A stretch of 64,000 nucleotides of DNA. It comes from Aquabacterium sp. A7-Y. GTDB lineage: Bacteria; Pseudomonadota; Gammaproteobacteria; Burkholderiales; Burkholderiaceae_C. How positions within the stretch are numbered: position 1 is the first letter of the stretch; each line of letters starts with the position of its first letter. A model generated the notes under the pieces. It was not told where the DNA came from and made no database searches. It worked only from the letters and a program-made list of their open reading frames with translations. Both the position numbers and the translations under genes were made by a program. The DNA is taken from NCBI RefSeq assembly GCF_026153205.1, contig NZ_JAPFBW010000018.1, positions 1 through 64,000 on the forward strand, given 5' to 3'. This document shows positions 27,310-36,215 of the stretch, piece by piece.

Positions 27310-28755
27310 ATGACGACCAAACTGAACCGCAACGATCTCGAACAGCTCCTGATCCAGCGTCGCCAGTGGCTCAAGCTGGCCGGCGGCGCCCTCGGCGCAG
27401 CCGGCCTGGGCGGCCTGGCCCTGGCCCCGAAACGCGCCTACGCAGCCGACTACCGGGCGCTGGTGTGCGTGTTCCTCTATGGCGGCAACGACGGCCTCAA
27501 CACCATCGTGCCGACCGACACGACCCGCTACAACCAGTACAGCGCGGTCCGCGCCGGCCTGGCCCTGCCGCGCACCAGCCTGACCACCCTGGCCGGCAGC
27601 GACTACGGCCTGCACCCGTCGATGGCGGCCTTGGCCACGGCCTGGAACGACGGCGCGCTGGCGCCGGTGTTCAACGTCGGCCCGCTGGCCCAGCCGCTCA
27701 CCAAGGCCCAGTACCGCGCCGCGCCCAGCTCGTCCGATCTGATCCCCGACAACCTGTTTTCGCACTCCGACCAGCAGAACCTCTGGGAGACCGGCACCAC
27801 CAACGCGCTGGCACGCACGGGCTGGGGCGGTCGCGCGGCGGCAGCCTTGCGCACCGTCAACCCGGTGATCTCGGTGGGCGGCAACGGGCGCTTCGGCCTG
27901 TCGGACTACGCCGCGCCGCTGGTGCTGCCGGCGCCGGGCGCGAACTTCGGCGTCGAAGGCCTGCAGGACACCAGCTGGGCGCCCATCGCTGCACGCAAGA
28001 AGGCGCTGGAGGCGCTCTACGCCGAGAACCACCAGAACGAGCTGACGCAGGCCTACGTCAAGCAGCAGCGCGACGCCTTCGCCACCTCGGCGCGGCTCGG
28101 GCCGCTGATCAAGATCAAGCCGGGCGACGCCAACGCCTCGCAGCCCATCAACCAGGCCTTCGCCTCGCTGATCGGCCCCGACGGGCAGGTCACCACCATG
28201 ATCGGCCAGCAGCTCTACCAGATCGCCAAGCTGATCGAGGGCAAGGCCACCGTGCAGGGCGACCGGCAGATCTTCTTCGCGCAGCTGGGCGGCTTCGACA
28301 CCCACGGCAACCAGATCGACTCGAACTCGACCACGGGTGAACACGCGCGCCTCTTGAAGATGCTGGGTGACGCAATGGGGGCTTTCTACCAGGCGATGAA
28401 AAACATCGGCATGGCGCAGCAGGTCACCCTGTTCACGCAAAGCGACTTCGGCCGCACCTTCAAGCCCAACAACAGCAACGGCACCGATCACGCCTGGGGC
28501 AACCACCACCTGGTGCTGGGCGGCTCGGTGAAGGGCCGCGCGACCTACGGCACCTACCCGACCCTGCAGCTGGGCGGGCCCGACGACGTCGGCGTGGAGT
28601 CGTGGGAGCAGCACGGGCGCTGGCTGCCGACCACCAGCGTGGCGCAGTACGCGGCGACGCTGCTGCACTGGTTCGGCGCCGACGACAGCCAGCTCAACGC
28701 GATCCTGCCCAACCTGGGCAACTTCGGCTCGCGCCGGGTGCTCGGCTTCCTCTGA
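27310..28755 (+). CDS. DUF1501-family Tat-exported protein
   Basis: A 481-residue protein with a twin-arginine signal (RRQWLKLAGGALGAAGLGG). The mature part belongs to DUF1501, related to the alkaline-phosphatase/sulfatase superfamily: VCVFLYGGNDGLNTIVP, LHPSMAALATAWNDG, SHSDQQNLWETG, FFAQLGGFDTHGNQ and FTQSDFGRTFKPN with GTDHAWGNHHLVLGG. The aspartate and histidine residues in the last motifs could bind metal. It follows the DUF1800 gene after 7 bases, so the two form an operon. A Sec lipoprotein and a Tat protein acting together suggests assembly of a cofactor-containing envelope complex, which is inference. Confidence 0.88.
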   Translation: MTTKLNRNDLEQLLIQRRQWLKLAGGALGAAGLGGLALAPKRAYAADYRALVCVFLYGGNDGLNTIVPTDTTRYNQYSAVRAGLALPRTSLTTLAGSDYGLHPSMAALATAWNDGALAPVFNVGPLAQPLTKAQYRAAPSSSDLIPDNLFSHSDQQNLWETGTTNALARTGWGGRAAAALRTVNPVISVGGNGRFGLSDYAAPLVLPAPGANFGVEGLQDTSWAPIAARKKALEALYAENHQNELTQAYVKQQRDAFATSARLGPLIKIKPGDANASQPINQAFASLIGPDGQVTTMIGQQLYQIAKLIEGKATVQGDRQIFFAQLGGFDTHGNQIDSNSTTGEHARLLKMLGDAMGAFYQAMKNIGMAQQVTLFTQSDFGRTFKPNNSNGTDHAWGNHHLVLGGSVKGRATYGTYPTLQLGGPDDVGVESWEQHGRWLPTTSVAQYAATLLHWFGADDSQLNAILPNLGNFGSRRVLGFL

Positions 28756-28839
28756 TCACGCGGCGGCCCGCGCCCGGCGGGGCCCCTCGGGCGCCAGCCG
28801 CGCGCCGGATCCGCGCAGCGCAGGGCGCCGGCGCCCCCC

Positions 28840-30891
28840 TCAGGCCGGCTTGGCCAACGCCGCGCGCGCGGCGAACTCGGCCCGCAAGGCCTTGAGCTTC
28901 TCGCGCGGGTCTTCCTTCATCGTCTTCTCGTCGAGCTTCATCTCGGCAATGAAACGGCTGGGGATGCCCTGCACATAGTCGCGGCCCTTCTTGCGGCGCT
29001 TGAGGGTGCTGACGACCAGGGTCTTGCGCGCCCGCGTGATGCCCACATACATCAGCCGGCGCTCCTCTTCCAGGCGCTGCGGCGTCATGTCTTCGTCCTC
29101 GCTGCGGAACGGCAGCAGTCCCTCGTTGATCCCCACCAGCACGACGTGCGGCCACTCCAGGCCCTTGGAGGCATGCAGGGTGGACAGGGTCACGACGTTG
29201 GGATCGCCGCCGCGCTCGGCCAGGCTCAGGATGACCGAGATGGTCTGCGCGACGTCCATGATGGACTTGCGCTCGGTCTCGGTCGTGATGCCGCCCTCGG
29301 TCTCGGTCACGCCGCCGCAGCGCCGCGCGACCCAGTCGATGAAGTCCATCACGTTCTGCCAGCGCGAGGCCGCGGCCTTCTCGCTCTCCTCGCCGTCGTA
29401 GAGGTGCTGCTCGTAGCCGATCTCTTTCAACCACTCCATCAGCACCGGCTTGGCGGCCTCGGCCCCGGTGGTCTGGCGGAAGCGGTACTCCAGGTCGTTC
29501 ACGTAGCGGCCGAACTCGTGCAGCGAGCCGATCGCCCGCGCGCTCACCGCGGTGCTCAGCGAGTCGGCGAACAAGGCCTCAAAGAGGCTGACCTTCCATT
29601 TGGCCGAGAACTCGCCCAGCTGAGCCAGGGTCTGGTGGCCAATGCCGCGCTTGGGTGTGGTGACCGCGCGCAGGAAAGCCGGGTCGTCATCGTTGTTGAC
29701 CAGCAGGCGCATCCAGCCGCACAGGTCCTTGATCTCGGCGCGGTCGAAAAAGCTCTGACCGCCCGAGACCTTGTAGGGGATCTCGGCCTTGCGCAGCGCC
29801 TGCTCCAGCACCCGGGCCTGGTGGTTGGCGCGGTAGAGGATGGCGAACTCGCTCCACTCCGCGGGCGCCGTGGTGGTGGCGCCGCCGCGGATCGACTGGA
29901 TGCGCGCCACCGCGCGCTCGGCCTCGTGCTCTTCCTTGTCGCACTCCAGCAGCCGCACCGGCTCGCCGTCGCCGTACTCGCTCCAGAGCTTCTTCTCGAA
30001 GATCTTGGGGTTGGCGGCGATCACGTTGTTGGCGGCGCGCAGGATGTTGCCGGTGGAGCGGTAGTTCTGCTCCAGCGGGATCACCTTGAGCTGGGGGTAT
30101 TCCTGCGGCAGGCGCTTCAGGTTCTCGATGGTGGCGCCGCGCCACCCGTAGATCGACTGGTCGTCGTCGCCCACGGCGGTGAACATCGCCCGCTCGCCCA
30201 CCAGCTGCTTGAGCAGCTCGTACTGCACGGCATTGGTGTCCTGGTATTCGTCGACCAGCACGTAGCGCAGCGTGCGCTGCCACTTGGCGCGGCATTCCTC
30301 GTCTCGCTGCAGCAGCTTCAGCGGCAGGCTGATCAGGTCGTCGAAGTCGACCGCCTGATAGGCAGCCAGCCGCTCCTCATAGAGCTTCATGACGCGGGCG
30401 CAGACGCGCTCGTCGTCGTTCTGCGCCGCCGCCTCGGCCTGGTCGCTGCTCAGGCCCTGGTTTTTCCAGAGGCTGATGGTCCACTGCCAGGAGCGCGCCT
30501 GCGCGGCGTCGGTGGTGCCGCCGCAGTCGCGCAGGATGCCGAGCACATCGTCGCTGTCGAGGATGGAGAACTTCTCTTTCAGCCCCAGCCGCACGCCGTC
30601 CTCGCGCAGCAGGCGCACGCCCAGCGAGTGGAAGGTGCTGATCACCAGGTGCTTGGCCGCACGTGCGCCCACCAGGCCGCGGGCGCGCTCGCGCATTTCC
30701 TCGGAGGCCTTGTTGGTGAAGGTGATCGCAGCGATCTGGCCGGGCTCGTAGCCGGCCTCCAGCAGCCGGGCGATCTTGTGCGTGATCACGCGTGTCTTGC
30801 CCGAGCCGGCGCCCGCGAGCACCAGGCAAGGGCCCTGGAGGTAGTAGACAGCTTCGAGCTGGGCGGGATTGAGGCTGGGCGGAGCTGACAC
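28840..30891 (-). CDS. rep: ATP-dependent DNA helicase Rep
   Basis: A 683-residue superfamily 1A 3'-5' helicase. All motifs are present: Q motif LNPAQLEAVYY, Walker A GAGSGKT (27-33), AAITFTNKASEEMRER, VDEYQDTN, GDDDQSIYGWRGA, QNYRSTGNIL, TLSTLHASKGLEWPHV and RRLMYVGITRARK. The compact length without a long C-terminal extension favours Rep over UvrD. Rep clears proteins ahead of replication forks and helps restart with PriC/DnaB. GTG 30891 is chosen because family members begin SAPPSLNPAQLEAV; a longer frame to 31062 has no support. An ideal-looking TATGAT at 30970-30975 on this strand could be its -10. Confidence 0.92.
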   Translation of the reverse strand: MSAPPSLNPAQLEAVYYLQGPCLVLAGAGSGKTRVITHKIARLLEAGYEPGQIAAITFTNKASEEMRERARGLVGARAAKHLVISTFHSLGVRLLREDGVRLGLKEKFSILDSDDVLGILRDCGGTTDAAQARSWQWTISLWKNQGLSSDQAEAAAQNDDERVCARVMKLYEERLAAYQAVDFDDLISLPLKLLQRDEECRAKWQRTLRYVLVDEYQDTNAVQYELLKQLVGERAMFTAVGDDDQSIYGWRGATIENLKRLPQEYPQLKVIPLEQNYRSTGNILRAANNVIAANPKIFEKKLWSEYGDGEPVRLLECDKEEHEAERAVARIQSIRGGATTTAPAEWSEFAILYRANHQARVLEQALRKAEIPYKVSGGQSFFDRAEIKDLCGWMRLLVNNDDDPAFLRAVTTPKRGIGHQTLAQLGEFSAKWKVSLFEALFADSLSTAVSARAIGSLHEFGRYVNDLEYRFRQTTGAEAAKPVLMEWLKEIGYEQHLYDGEESEKAAASRWQNVMDFIDWVARRCGGVTETEGGITTETERKSIMDVAQTISVILSLAERGGDPNVVTLSTLHASKGLEWPHVVLVGINEGLLPFRSEDEDMTPQRLEEERRLMYVGITRARKTLVVSTLKRRKKGRDYVQGIPSRFIAEMKLDEKTMKEDPREKLKALRAEFAARAALAKPA

Positions 30892-31139
30892 GGGCTGGGG
30901 TCTCAGGCAGGCGGGGAGCGGGTGCTCGCATTCCGGGTCCGCACGAAGATCGCGGACACAAAGCGGGCCATCATAGCGAAGCCCGGTCCGGCCCAGTCCG
31001 CACTGCGCGTGACAAACGCCCGGCGGCGGGGTGGCGTCGCCGCGCTGCGTGCTGCGGTTCACGCCGCGCGACCGCAGCCCGTCCCCTGGTCAGGCACCGT
31101 TCAGGCGCCGGGGCGACCCGCTTGCGATACTGCCGCCGC

Positions 31140-32099
31140 ATGCAAGCGATCTTCAGCGTCACCCTGCCCTTTTTCGCGCTGGTGCTGTGCGGCTACCTGG
31201 CCGCACGGGCGCGGCTGCTGCCCGAGGCGGCGATCCCCGGGCTGAACGCCTATGTGCTGTTTTTCGCCCTGCCCTGCATGCTGTTCCGCTTCGGCGCCGG
31301 CACGCCGCTGGCCCAGTTGCTGAATCCGGTGTGGCTGGCGCTGTACGCGAGCTGCGCGCTGCTGATGGTCGCGGTCACCGTGGTCGCCTCGCTCGGCTCG
31401 GGGCTGCGCCTCAAGGACGCGGCCTTCGGCGCCCTCGTCGCCGCCTTCCCCAACACCGGCTTCATGGGCGTGCCACTGCTGGTCGCGCTGTTGGGCGAGC
31501 GCGCAGCGGGGCCGGTGATCATGACGGTGCTGGTCGACCTTTTTCTCACCAGCTCGCTGTGCCTGGCGCTGGCGCAGAGCGAAGGCGCCGGTCACCTGCG
31601 TGAAGGCCTGCTGAAGGCCGTGCGCGGCGCGCTGGGGAACCCGCTGCCCTGGGCCATCACGCTGGGCGCGGTGATGTCCGTCACCCAGCTCTCGCTGCCC
31701 GGGCCACTGGCCCAGATCATTCGGATGCTGGCCGACTCGGCCACGCCGGTCGCGCTCTTCACCATCGGCGCCGTGTTGTGGCGGGCCAACCAGGCGGCGC
31801 ACGCGCGCACGCCGTGGCGCCACGTGGCGCCGGCCGTCTCCATCAAGCTGCTGCTCCACCCCGCGCTGGTGCTCGCCGGCGGCCATCTGCTCGGCGCCGC
31901 GGGCCTGCCGCTGGACGCTTTTGCCCTGAGCGTCCTGGTGCTGGCCGCGGCGCTGCCTTCGGCCAGCAACGTCTCGCTGCTGGCCGAGCGCTACGGCGCC
32001 GACAACGGGCGCGTCGCCCGCATCATCCTCTGGTCCACGGTGCTGGCCTTCCTCACTTTCTCGCTGGCCGTCAGGCTGGCAGGCGTCCAGCCCGCCTGA
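31140..32099 (+). CDS. AEC-family permease (auxin efflux carrier-like)
   Basis: A 319-residue inner-membrane protein with about ten hydrophobic helices arranged as two halves. Family signs are GLNAYVLFFALPCMLFRFG early, GALVAAFPNTGFMGVPLLVALLG in the middle with the family Asn-Thr-Gly-Phe kink, and AAALPSASNVSLLAERYG near the end. AEC permeases carry small carboxylic acids such as malonate or other metabolites; the substrate is not evident. The start at ATG 31140 gives a short N-terminus before helix 1. It is divergent from rep. Confidence 0.85.
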   Translation: MQAIFSVTLPFFALVLCGYLAARARLLPEAAIPGLNAYVLFFALPCMLFRFGAGTPLAQLLNPVWLALYASCALLMVAVTVVASLGSGLRLKDAAFGALVAAFPNTGFMGVPLLVALLGERAAGPVIMTVLVDLFLTSSLCLALAQSEGAGHLREGLLKAVRGALGNPLPWAITLGAVMSVTQLSLPGPLAQIIRMLADSATPVALFTIGAVLWRANQAAHARTPWRHVAPAVSIKLLLHPALVLAGGHLLGAAGLPLDAFALSVLVLAAALPSASNVSLLAERYGADNGRVARIILWSTVLAFLTFSLAVRLAGVQPA

Positions 32100-32179
32100 G
32101 GTCGGCCTTCGCGGCCCCCTACACCGACGCCCCGCGCTCCGCCGGGGCCCGGCCCCGCTCCTGTCAGCCCTGCTTGCGT

Positions 32180-32216
32180 ATAGCTATCTGCTATTGCAGA
32201 TATGAGAACGATTCAC
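32180..32216 (+). promoter_or_regulatory. Candidate OxyR operator upstream of catalase
   Basis: Four half-sites spaced by seven bases each: ATAG (32180-32183), CTAT (32191-32194), ATGA (32202-32205) and TCAC (32213-32216). The first two match the OxyR consensus ATAG-N7-CTAT exactly and the last two match partly. The position, ahead of a catalase gene, fits peroxide-induced activation by OxyR. Binding is inferred from pattern only. Confidence 0.65.
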
Positions 32217-32259
32217 TTTCACCATCAAGAATAGGGGCGTATCGTTTCATGCATCCAAT

Positions 32260-32283
32260 CTATTGATGACACCACATCAATAG
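32260..32283. promoter_or_regulatory. Perfect 9-bp inverted repeat in catalase leader
   Basis: CTATTGATG (32260-32268) and CATCAATAG (32275-32283) are exact reverse complements around a 6-base centre. In RNA this gives a 9-bp hairpin ending just before the ribosome site of a 16-codon reading frame; in DNA it could be an operator for a dimeric regulator. It is AT-richer than its surroundings. Confidence 0.6.
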
Positions 32284-32300
32284 CCAAAAAGGACCCAGCC

Positions 32301-32351
32301 ATGAACGACCTTTTCCTCGAACTGCTGGCCGCCTTGGCCGAAGCCATCTGA
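32301..32351 (+). CDS. 16-residue upstream peptide before catalase
   Basis: ATG 32301 follows an AAAGGA ribosome site and encodes [16 protein letters not shown] before a TGA, 20 bases ahead of the catalase start. The peptide is an amphipathic, leucine-rich helix. It might be a small protein or a leader whose translation keeps the catalase ribosome site accessible. It is too short for compositional proof. Confidence 0.4.
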   Translation: MNDLFLELLAALAEAI

Positions 32352-32371
32352 CGACCCCGAAGGAGCCTCGC

Positions 32372-33841
32372 ATGACCAGCCGCACCACCCTGACCACCGC
32401 CTCCGGCATCCCGGTCGCCGACAACCAGAACTCGCTCACCGCCGGCCCGCGCGGCCCGGTGCTGCTGCAGGACTTCCACCTGATCGAGAAGCTGCAGCAC
32501 TTCAACCGCGAGCGTGTGCCCGAGCGTGTCGTGCACGCCAAGGGCTCGGCCGCCTACGGCACCTTCACGGTGACCCAGGACATCACCCGCTATACCCGCG
32601 CCAAGCTGTTCGAGCGTGTCGGCAAGCAGACCTCGGTGCTGCTGCGTTTCTCGACCGTGGGCGGCGAGAAGGGCTCGGCCGACACCGAGCGCGACCCGCG
32701 CGGCTTTGCGGTCAAGTTCTACACCGAGGAAGGCAACTGGGATCTGGCGGGCAACAACACGCCGGTGTTTTTCATCAAGGACCCGAGCAAGTTCCCCGAC
32801 TTCATCCACACGCAGAAGCGCGACCCGCAAACCAACCTGAAGTCGCCCACGATGATGTGGGACTTCTGGAGCCAGAGCCCCGAGGCGCTGCACCAGATCA
32901 CGACGCTGTTCAGCGACCGCGGCACGCCCGACGGCTACCGCTTCATGCACGGCTTCGGCAGCCACACCTTCAGTCTGGTCAACGCCGACGGCGAGCGCTT
33001 CTGGGTCAAGTTCCACTTCCGCTCGATGCAGGGCATCAGGAACCTGAGCGTGGCCGACGCGGTGCGACTGGCCGGGGAGGACCCGGACTACGCCCAGCGC
33101 GACCTGTTCAACGCGATCGAGAACAAGGACTACCCGAAGTGGCGCCTGTGCGTGCAGGTGATGCCGGAGCTGGAGGCCGAGACCTGGTCGGCAAAGACCG
33201 GCTGGAACCCCTTCGACCTCACCAAGGTGTGGCCCTACAAGGACTACCCGCTGATCGAGGTGGGGGTGCTGGAACTCAACCGCAACCCGCAGAACTACTT
33301 CGCCGAGGTCGAGCAGGCGGCCTTCTCGCCGGCCAGCGTGGTGCCGGGCATCGGCTTCTCGCCGGACAAGATGCTGCAGGGCCGTATCTTCGCCTACCAC
33401 GATGCCCACCTGTATCGCGTCGGCACCAACTACCAGCAGCTGCCGGTCAACCGCCCGCAGTGCCCGTACCACACCTACCAGCGTGACGGCTCGATGCGGT
33501 TCGACGGCAACTTCGGCGCGGCGCCCAACTACGAGCCCAACCGCTTCGCCTCGGCGCCCAAGCAGGCCCCGGCCTACCAGGAGCCACCGCTGAAGATCAG
33601 CGGCGACGCGGACCGCTACGACCACACGGTGGACGGCGACCCCTACACGCAGGCCGGCAACCTGTTCAGGGTGCTCAAGGCCGACGAGCAGGACCGCCTG
33701 ACCACCAACATCGCCAACGCGATGCGCGGCGTGCCGGTCTCCATCGTCGAACGTCAGCTGGTGCACTTCGCCAAGGCCGACCCTCGCTACGGGGACGCGA
33801 TCGCGCGCAGGCTGGGGCTCGACGTGCCGGGCGCCGCCTGA
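32372..33841 (+). CDS. katA: Monofunctional haem catalase (small-subunit clade)
   Basis: A 489-residue catalase that disproportionates hydrogen peroxide. Distal histidine His55 is in [12 protein letters not shown], the distal asparagine in AGNNTPVFF (128-129), and the proximal haem ligand Tyr342 is in [29 protein letters not shown] and the NADPH-region residues are also typical. Length places it in the small-subunit clade without the C-terminal flavodoxin-like domain. AAGGAG precedes the ATG. OxyR-like half-sites and a structured leader stand upstream, so peroxide induction is likely. No signal peptide: cytosolic. Confidence 0.95.
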   Translation: MTSRTTLTTASGIPVADNQNSLTAGPRGPVLLQDFHLIEKLQHFNRERVPERVVHAKGSAAYGTFTVTQDITRYTRAKLFERVGKQTSVLLRFSTVGGEKGSADTERDPRGFAVKFYTEEGNWDLAGNNTPVFFIKDPSKFPDFIHTQKRDPQTNLKSPTMMWDFWSQSPEALHQITTLFSDRGTPDGYRFMHGFGSHTFSLVNADGERFWVKFHFRSMQGIRNLSVADAVRLAGEDPDYAQRDLFNAIENKDYPKWRLCVQVMPELEAETWSAKTGWNPFDLTKVWPYKDYPLIEVGVLELNRNPQNYFAEVEQAAFSPASVVPGIGFSPDKMLQGRIFAYHDAHLYRVGTNYQQLPVNRPQCPYHTYQRDGSMRFDGNFGAAPNYEPNRFASAPKQAPAYQEPPLKISGDADRYDHTVDGDPYTQAGNLFRVLKADEQDRLTTNIANAMRGVPVSIVERQLVHFAKADPRYGDAIARRLGLDVPGAA

Positions 33842-33900
33842 TGCCGGCCGCGCTCCACCGGTCATGGCGGTGGAGCGCCTCTTCAACAGGGAGCGAATTC

Positions 33901-34014
33901 ATGAACAAGAGCAGCTTCGCCACCTGGCGCCTGCGGACCGGCCTGGCGGCCTTCGCCGCCGGCTGGGCCGTGCTGGCAGTCGATGCGGCCCGCTGGCTGA
34001 GCGCGCCCGCCTGA
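33901..34014 (+). CDS. Small single-pass membrane peptide after catalase (37 aa)
   Basis: A 37-residue frame preceded by AGGGAG. It begins MNKSSFATWRLRTGLAAFAA and has one hydrophobic helix between a basic N-terminus and an RWLSAPA tail, the orientation of a small inner-membrane protein. It lies 59 bases after the catalase stop and just before a strong terminator, so it should share the catalase transcript. No known family was recognised. Confidence 0.55.
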   Translation: MNKSSFATWRLRTGLAAFAAGWAVLAVDAARWLSAPA

Positions 34015-34048
34015 TCCTGCCCGGGGCCACGGCAGCCTCGGGGGCAAG

Positions 34049-34080
34049 GGCCGGGGAACCGGTTCTCCCCGGCCTTTTTT
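34049..34080 (+). terminator. Intrinsic terminator of the catalase operon
   Basis: Eight-bp GC stem GGCCGGGG (34049-34056) with CCCCGGCC (34067-34074) followed by six T residues. It ends the catalase unit and isolates it from the leuA leader. Confidence 0.92.
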
Positions 34081-34132
34081 CGCCCTCAATGCCCGGCCGC
34101 CGCGCCCGGACTTTCATGTGGAGGCATTGACA

Positions 34133-34270
34133 ATGACCCTGAGACTCGAGAACACTGCGGCCATGACCATTTCGAAGACCCTGCTACTCATTACGCTAGC
34201 CACCGCACTGGTGGCCGGTCTGAGTCGCCTCGGGTCCTTGAACATGAGATTGCGCCAAGCGCACACCTGA
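34133..34270 (+). CDS. Leucine-rich 45-residue peptide upstream of leuA (candidate leader)
   Basis: GGAGG at 34120-34124 precedes this ATG by 8 bases. Eleven of 45 residues are Leu, including the cluster KTLLLITLATALVAGL, encoded partly by CTA (twice within five codons), which is rare in such GC-rich genes, and two AGA arginines occur. The order Leu-Leu-Leu-Ile-Thr-Leu plus Val recalls enteric leucine leader peptides, and a 10-bp hairpin follows the stop. Alternatively it is a small membrane protein, since the cluster could form a helix. A perfect TTGACA (34127-34132) overlaps the region, so transcription could also start inside the frame. Confidence 0.45.
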   Translation: MTLRLENTAAMTISKTLLLITLATALVAGLSRLGSLNMRLRQAHT

Positions 34271-34294
34271 CAAAAACCCCCGAGTCCCCTGCAG

Positions 34295-34320
34295 AACGGC
34301 CAGCCTCCCAGCTGGCCGTT
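34295..34320 (+). terminator. Ten-bp hairpin in the leuA leader (attenuator-like)
   Basis: AACGGCCAGC (34295-34304) and GCTGGCCGTT (34311-34320) are perfectly complementary around a 6-base loop. The following GTCGTTTCTG is only moderately T-rich, so termination may be partial, as expected for an attenuator. It begins 24 bases after the stop of the leucine-rich frame. Confidence 0.5.
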
Positions 34321-34361
34321 GTCGTTTCTGCCCCCCGATTTTCCTGAGCCCGGAGCCCGAG

Positions 34362-34514
34362 ATGATTCAGACGATCACCACCACCGCGATTCCCACGATT
34401 GGCACCCTGCGACTAAGCCACGGCTGCCCGGCCACGAAACTGTGGTCGTCGGGCGGCCCCGTCACGGCCACACGCCCTGCCCCGCCATCTCACCGGACAC
34501 CGCGATCATGTTGA
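34362..34514 (+). CDS. Second small upstream frame overlapping the leuA start (50 aa)
   Basis: CGGAG lies about 8 bases before ATG 34362. The peptide opens [18 protein letters not shown], a Thr/Ile-rich run like attenuation leaders of amino-acid operons, then becomes Pro/Arg-rich. Its stop (34512-34514) falls just inside leuA, whose ATG is at 34508 (ATGTTGA), so ribosomes ending here could restart on leuA. No homologue recognised; it could be a chance frame. Confidence 0.35.
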   Translation: MIQTITTTAIPTIGTLRLSHGCPATKLWSSGGPVTATRPAPPSHRTPRSC

Positions 34515-36205
34515 ACGACCCCAGCTCCAAGTACCGCCCCTTCCCGCCCGTCCCGCTCGCCGATCGTCGCTGGCCGAGCCGCACCCTGACGGCCCCGCCG
34601 ATCTGGATGAGCACCGATCTGCGTGACGGCAACCAGGCCCTCTTCGAGCCCATGGACGCCAGCGCCAAGCTGCGCATGTTCCAGATGCTCTGCCGCATCG
34701 GCTTCAAGCAGATCGAGGTCGCCTTCCCCTCCGCCTCCCAGACCGACTTCGACTTCGTGCGCAAGCTGATCGAGGAGGACCTGATCCCCGACGACGTCAC
34801 GATCGAAGTGCTCACGCAGGCCCGCGAAGACCTGATCCGCCGCACCTTCGAGTCCCTGCGCGGCGCGCCGCGCGCCATCGTGCACCTCTACAACGCCACC
34901 GCCCCGGCCTTCCGGCGCATCGTCTTCGGCATGTCGCGCGAGCAGGTGCGCGAACTCGCCACCGGCAGCGCCCGCCTGATCCGCGAACTGGCGGCCGAGC
35001 AGCCCGGCACGGCGTGGACCTTCCAGTACAGCCCCGAGGTGTTCAGCGGCACCGAACTCGAATTCGCCTGCGAGGTGGTCAATGCGGTGATGGACGTGTG
35101 GCGGCCGACCCCCGAGCACAAGGCCATCGTCAACCTGCCGGCCACGGTCGAGATGAGCACGCCCAACGTGTATGCCGACCAGATCGAGTGGATGCACCGC
35201 CACCTCCAGCGTCGTGACGCGTTGCTGCTCAGCGTGCACCCGCACAACGACCGCGGCACCGCGGTGGCGGCGGCCGAACTCGCCGTGATGGCCGGGGCCG
35301 ACCGGGTCGAGGGCTGCCTGTTCGGCAACGGCGAGCGCACCGGCAACGTCGACCTGGTGACCCTGGCCCTCAACCTCTACAGCCAGGGCATCCACCCGGG
35401 GCTGGACTTCTCGCACATCAACGAGGTGGCCCGCACCGTGGAGGACTGCACCCAGCTGCCCATCCACCCGCGCCACCCCTATGTCGGCGACCTGGTGTTC
35501 ACCGCCTTCTCGGGCTCCCACCAGGACGCGATCAAGAAAGGCTTCGCGGCGCGCCGCCCGGACACCGTCTGGGATGTGCCCTACCTGCCGATCGATCCCG
35601 CCGACCTGGGCCGCACCTACGACTCCATCGTCCGGGTCAACAGCCAGTCGGGCAAGGGCGGCATCGCCTACCTGCTGGAAGCCGCCTATGGCCTGGTGAT
35701 GCCGCGCCGCCTGCAGGTCGAGTTCAGCGCCGCGGTGCAGCGTGTCGCGGACAGCAGCGGCGGCGAGCTGACGGCCCCGGCGCTCTGGCAGCTGTTCGTC
35801 GATGACTACCTCACCCCGTCGGAGCCGCTGCGTTATGTCTCGCACGACAGCCACGAGCGGGACGGCCTGGTGCAGCTGAACCTGACGGTCGAGTCGGGCG
35901 GCCGCACGGTGCACCTGAGCGGCCGCGGCAACGGCCCGCTGGACGCAGCGGTCCAGGCGCTGGGCGTGCCGCTGCGGCTGGACAGCTATGAAGAACGTGG
36001 GCTGCAGTCGGGCTCCGATGCCCTCGCGGTGGCCTTCGTCGAGATCGGCCTGCCCGGCGCCGCCGGCAGCCTGTTCGGCGCGGGCGTGCACAGCAGCATC
36101 GTGAGCGCCTCCATCCAGGCCCTGCTCAGCGGCATCAACCGCTGGCATGCGCGCCAGCCGCAGGCCCTGCCTGCAAGCTTCGGCCGCCAGGCCGTGGCAG
36201 CGTGA
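34508..36205 (+). CDS. leuA: 2-isopropylmalate synthase (long, type 2 LeuA)
   Basis: A 565-residue enzyme condensing acetyl-CoA with 2-oxoisovalerate, the first committed step of leucine synthesis. The TIM barrel has the LRDGNQ metal/substrate motif (38-43), the [16 protein letters not shown] strand, [18 protein letters not shown] with metal-ligand histidines, and [13 protein letters not shown]. The C-terminal part (from about 430) is the regulatory leucine-binding domain, ending [22 protein letters not shown]. Allosteric inhibition by leucine is expected. The start is set at the ATG matching the family N-terminus ([14 protein letters not shown]); it has no strong ribosome site, consistent with coupling to the overlapping upstream frame. 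Confidence 0.93.
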   Translation: MLNDPSSKYRPFPPVPLADRRWPSRTLTAPPIWMSTDLRDGNQALFEPMDASAKLRMFQMLCRIGFKQIEVAFPSASQTDFDFVRKLIEEDLIPDDVTIEVLTQAREDLIRRTFESLRGAPRAIVHLYNATAPAFRRIVFGMSREQVRELATGSARLIRELAAEQPGTAWTFQYSPEVFSGTELEFACEVVNAVMDVWRPTPEHKAIVNLPATVEMSTPNVYADQIEWMHRHLQRRDALLLSVHPHNDRGTAVAAAELAVMAGADRVEGCLFGNGERTGNVDLVTLALNLYSQGIHPGLDFSHINEVARTVEDCTQLPIHPRHPYVGDLVFTAFSGSHQDAIKKGFAARRPDTVWDVPYLPIDPADLGRTYDSIVRVNSQSGKGGIAYLLEAAYGLVMPRRLQVEFSAAVQRVADSSGGELTAPALWQLFVDDYLTPSEPLRYVSHDSHERDGLVQLNLTVESGGRTVHLSGRGNGPLDAAVQALGVPLRLDSYEERGLQSGSDALAVAFVEIGLPGAAGSLFGAGVHSSIVSASIQALLSGINRWHARQPQALPASFGRQAVAA

Positions 36206-36215
36206 GGAGGCGGCG

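Noticed and set aside
29146-30888. A 580-codon plus-strand frame opposite rep
   Set aside because: Antisense shadow of the helicase gene; no motif and no ribosome site.
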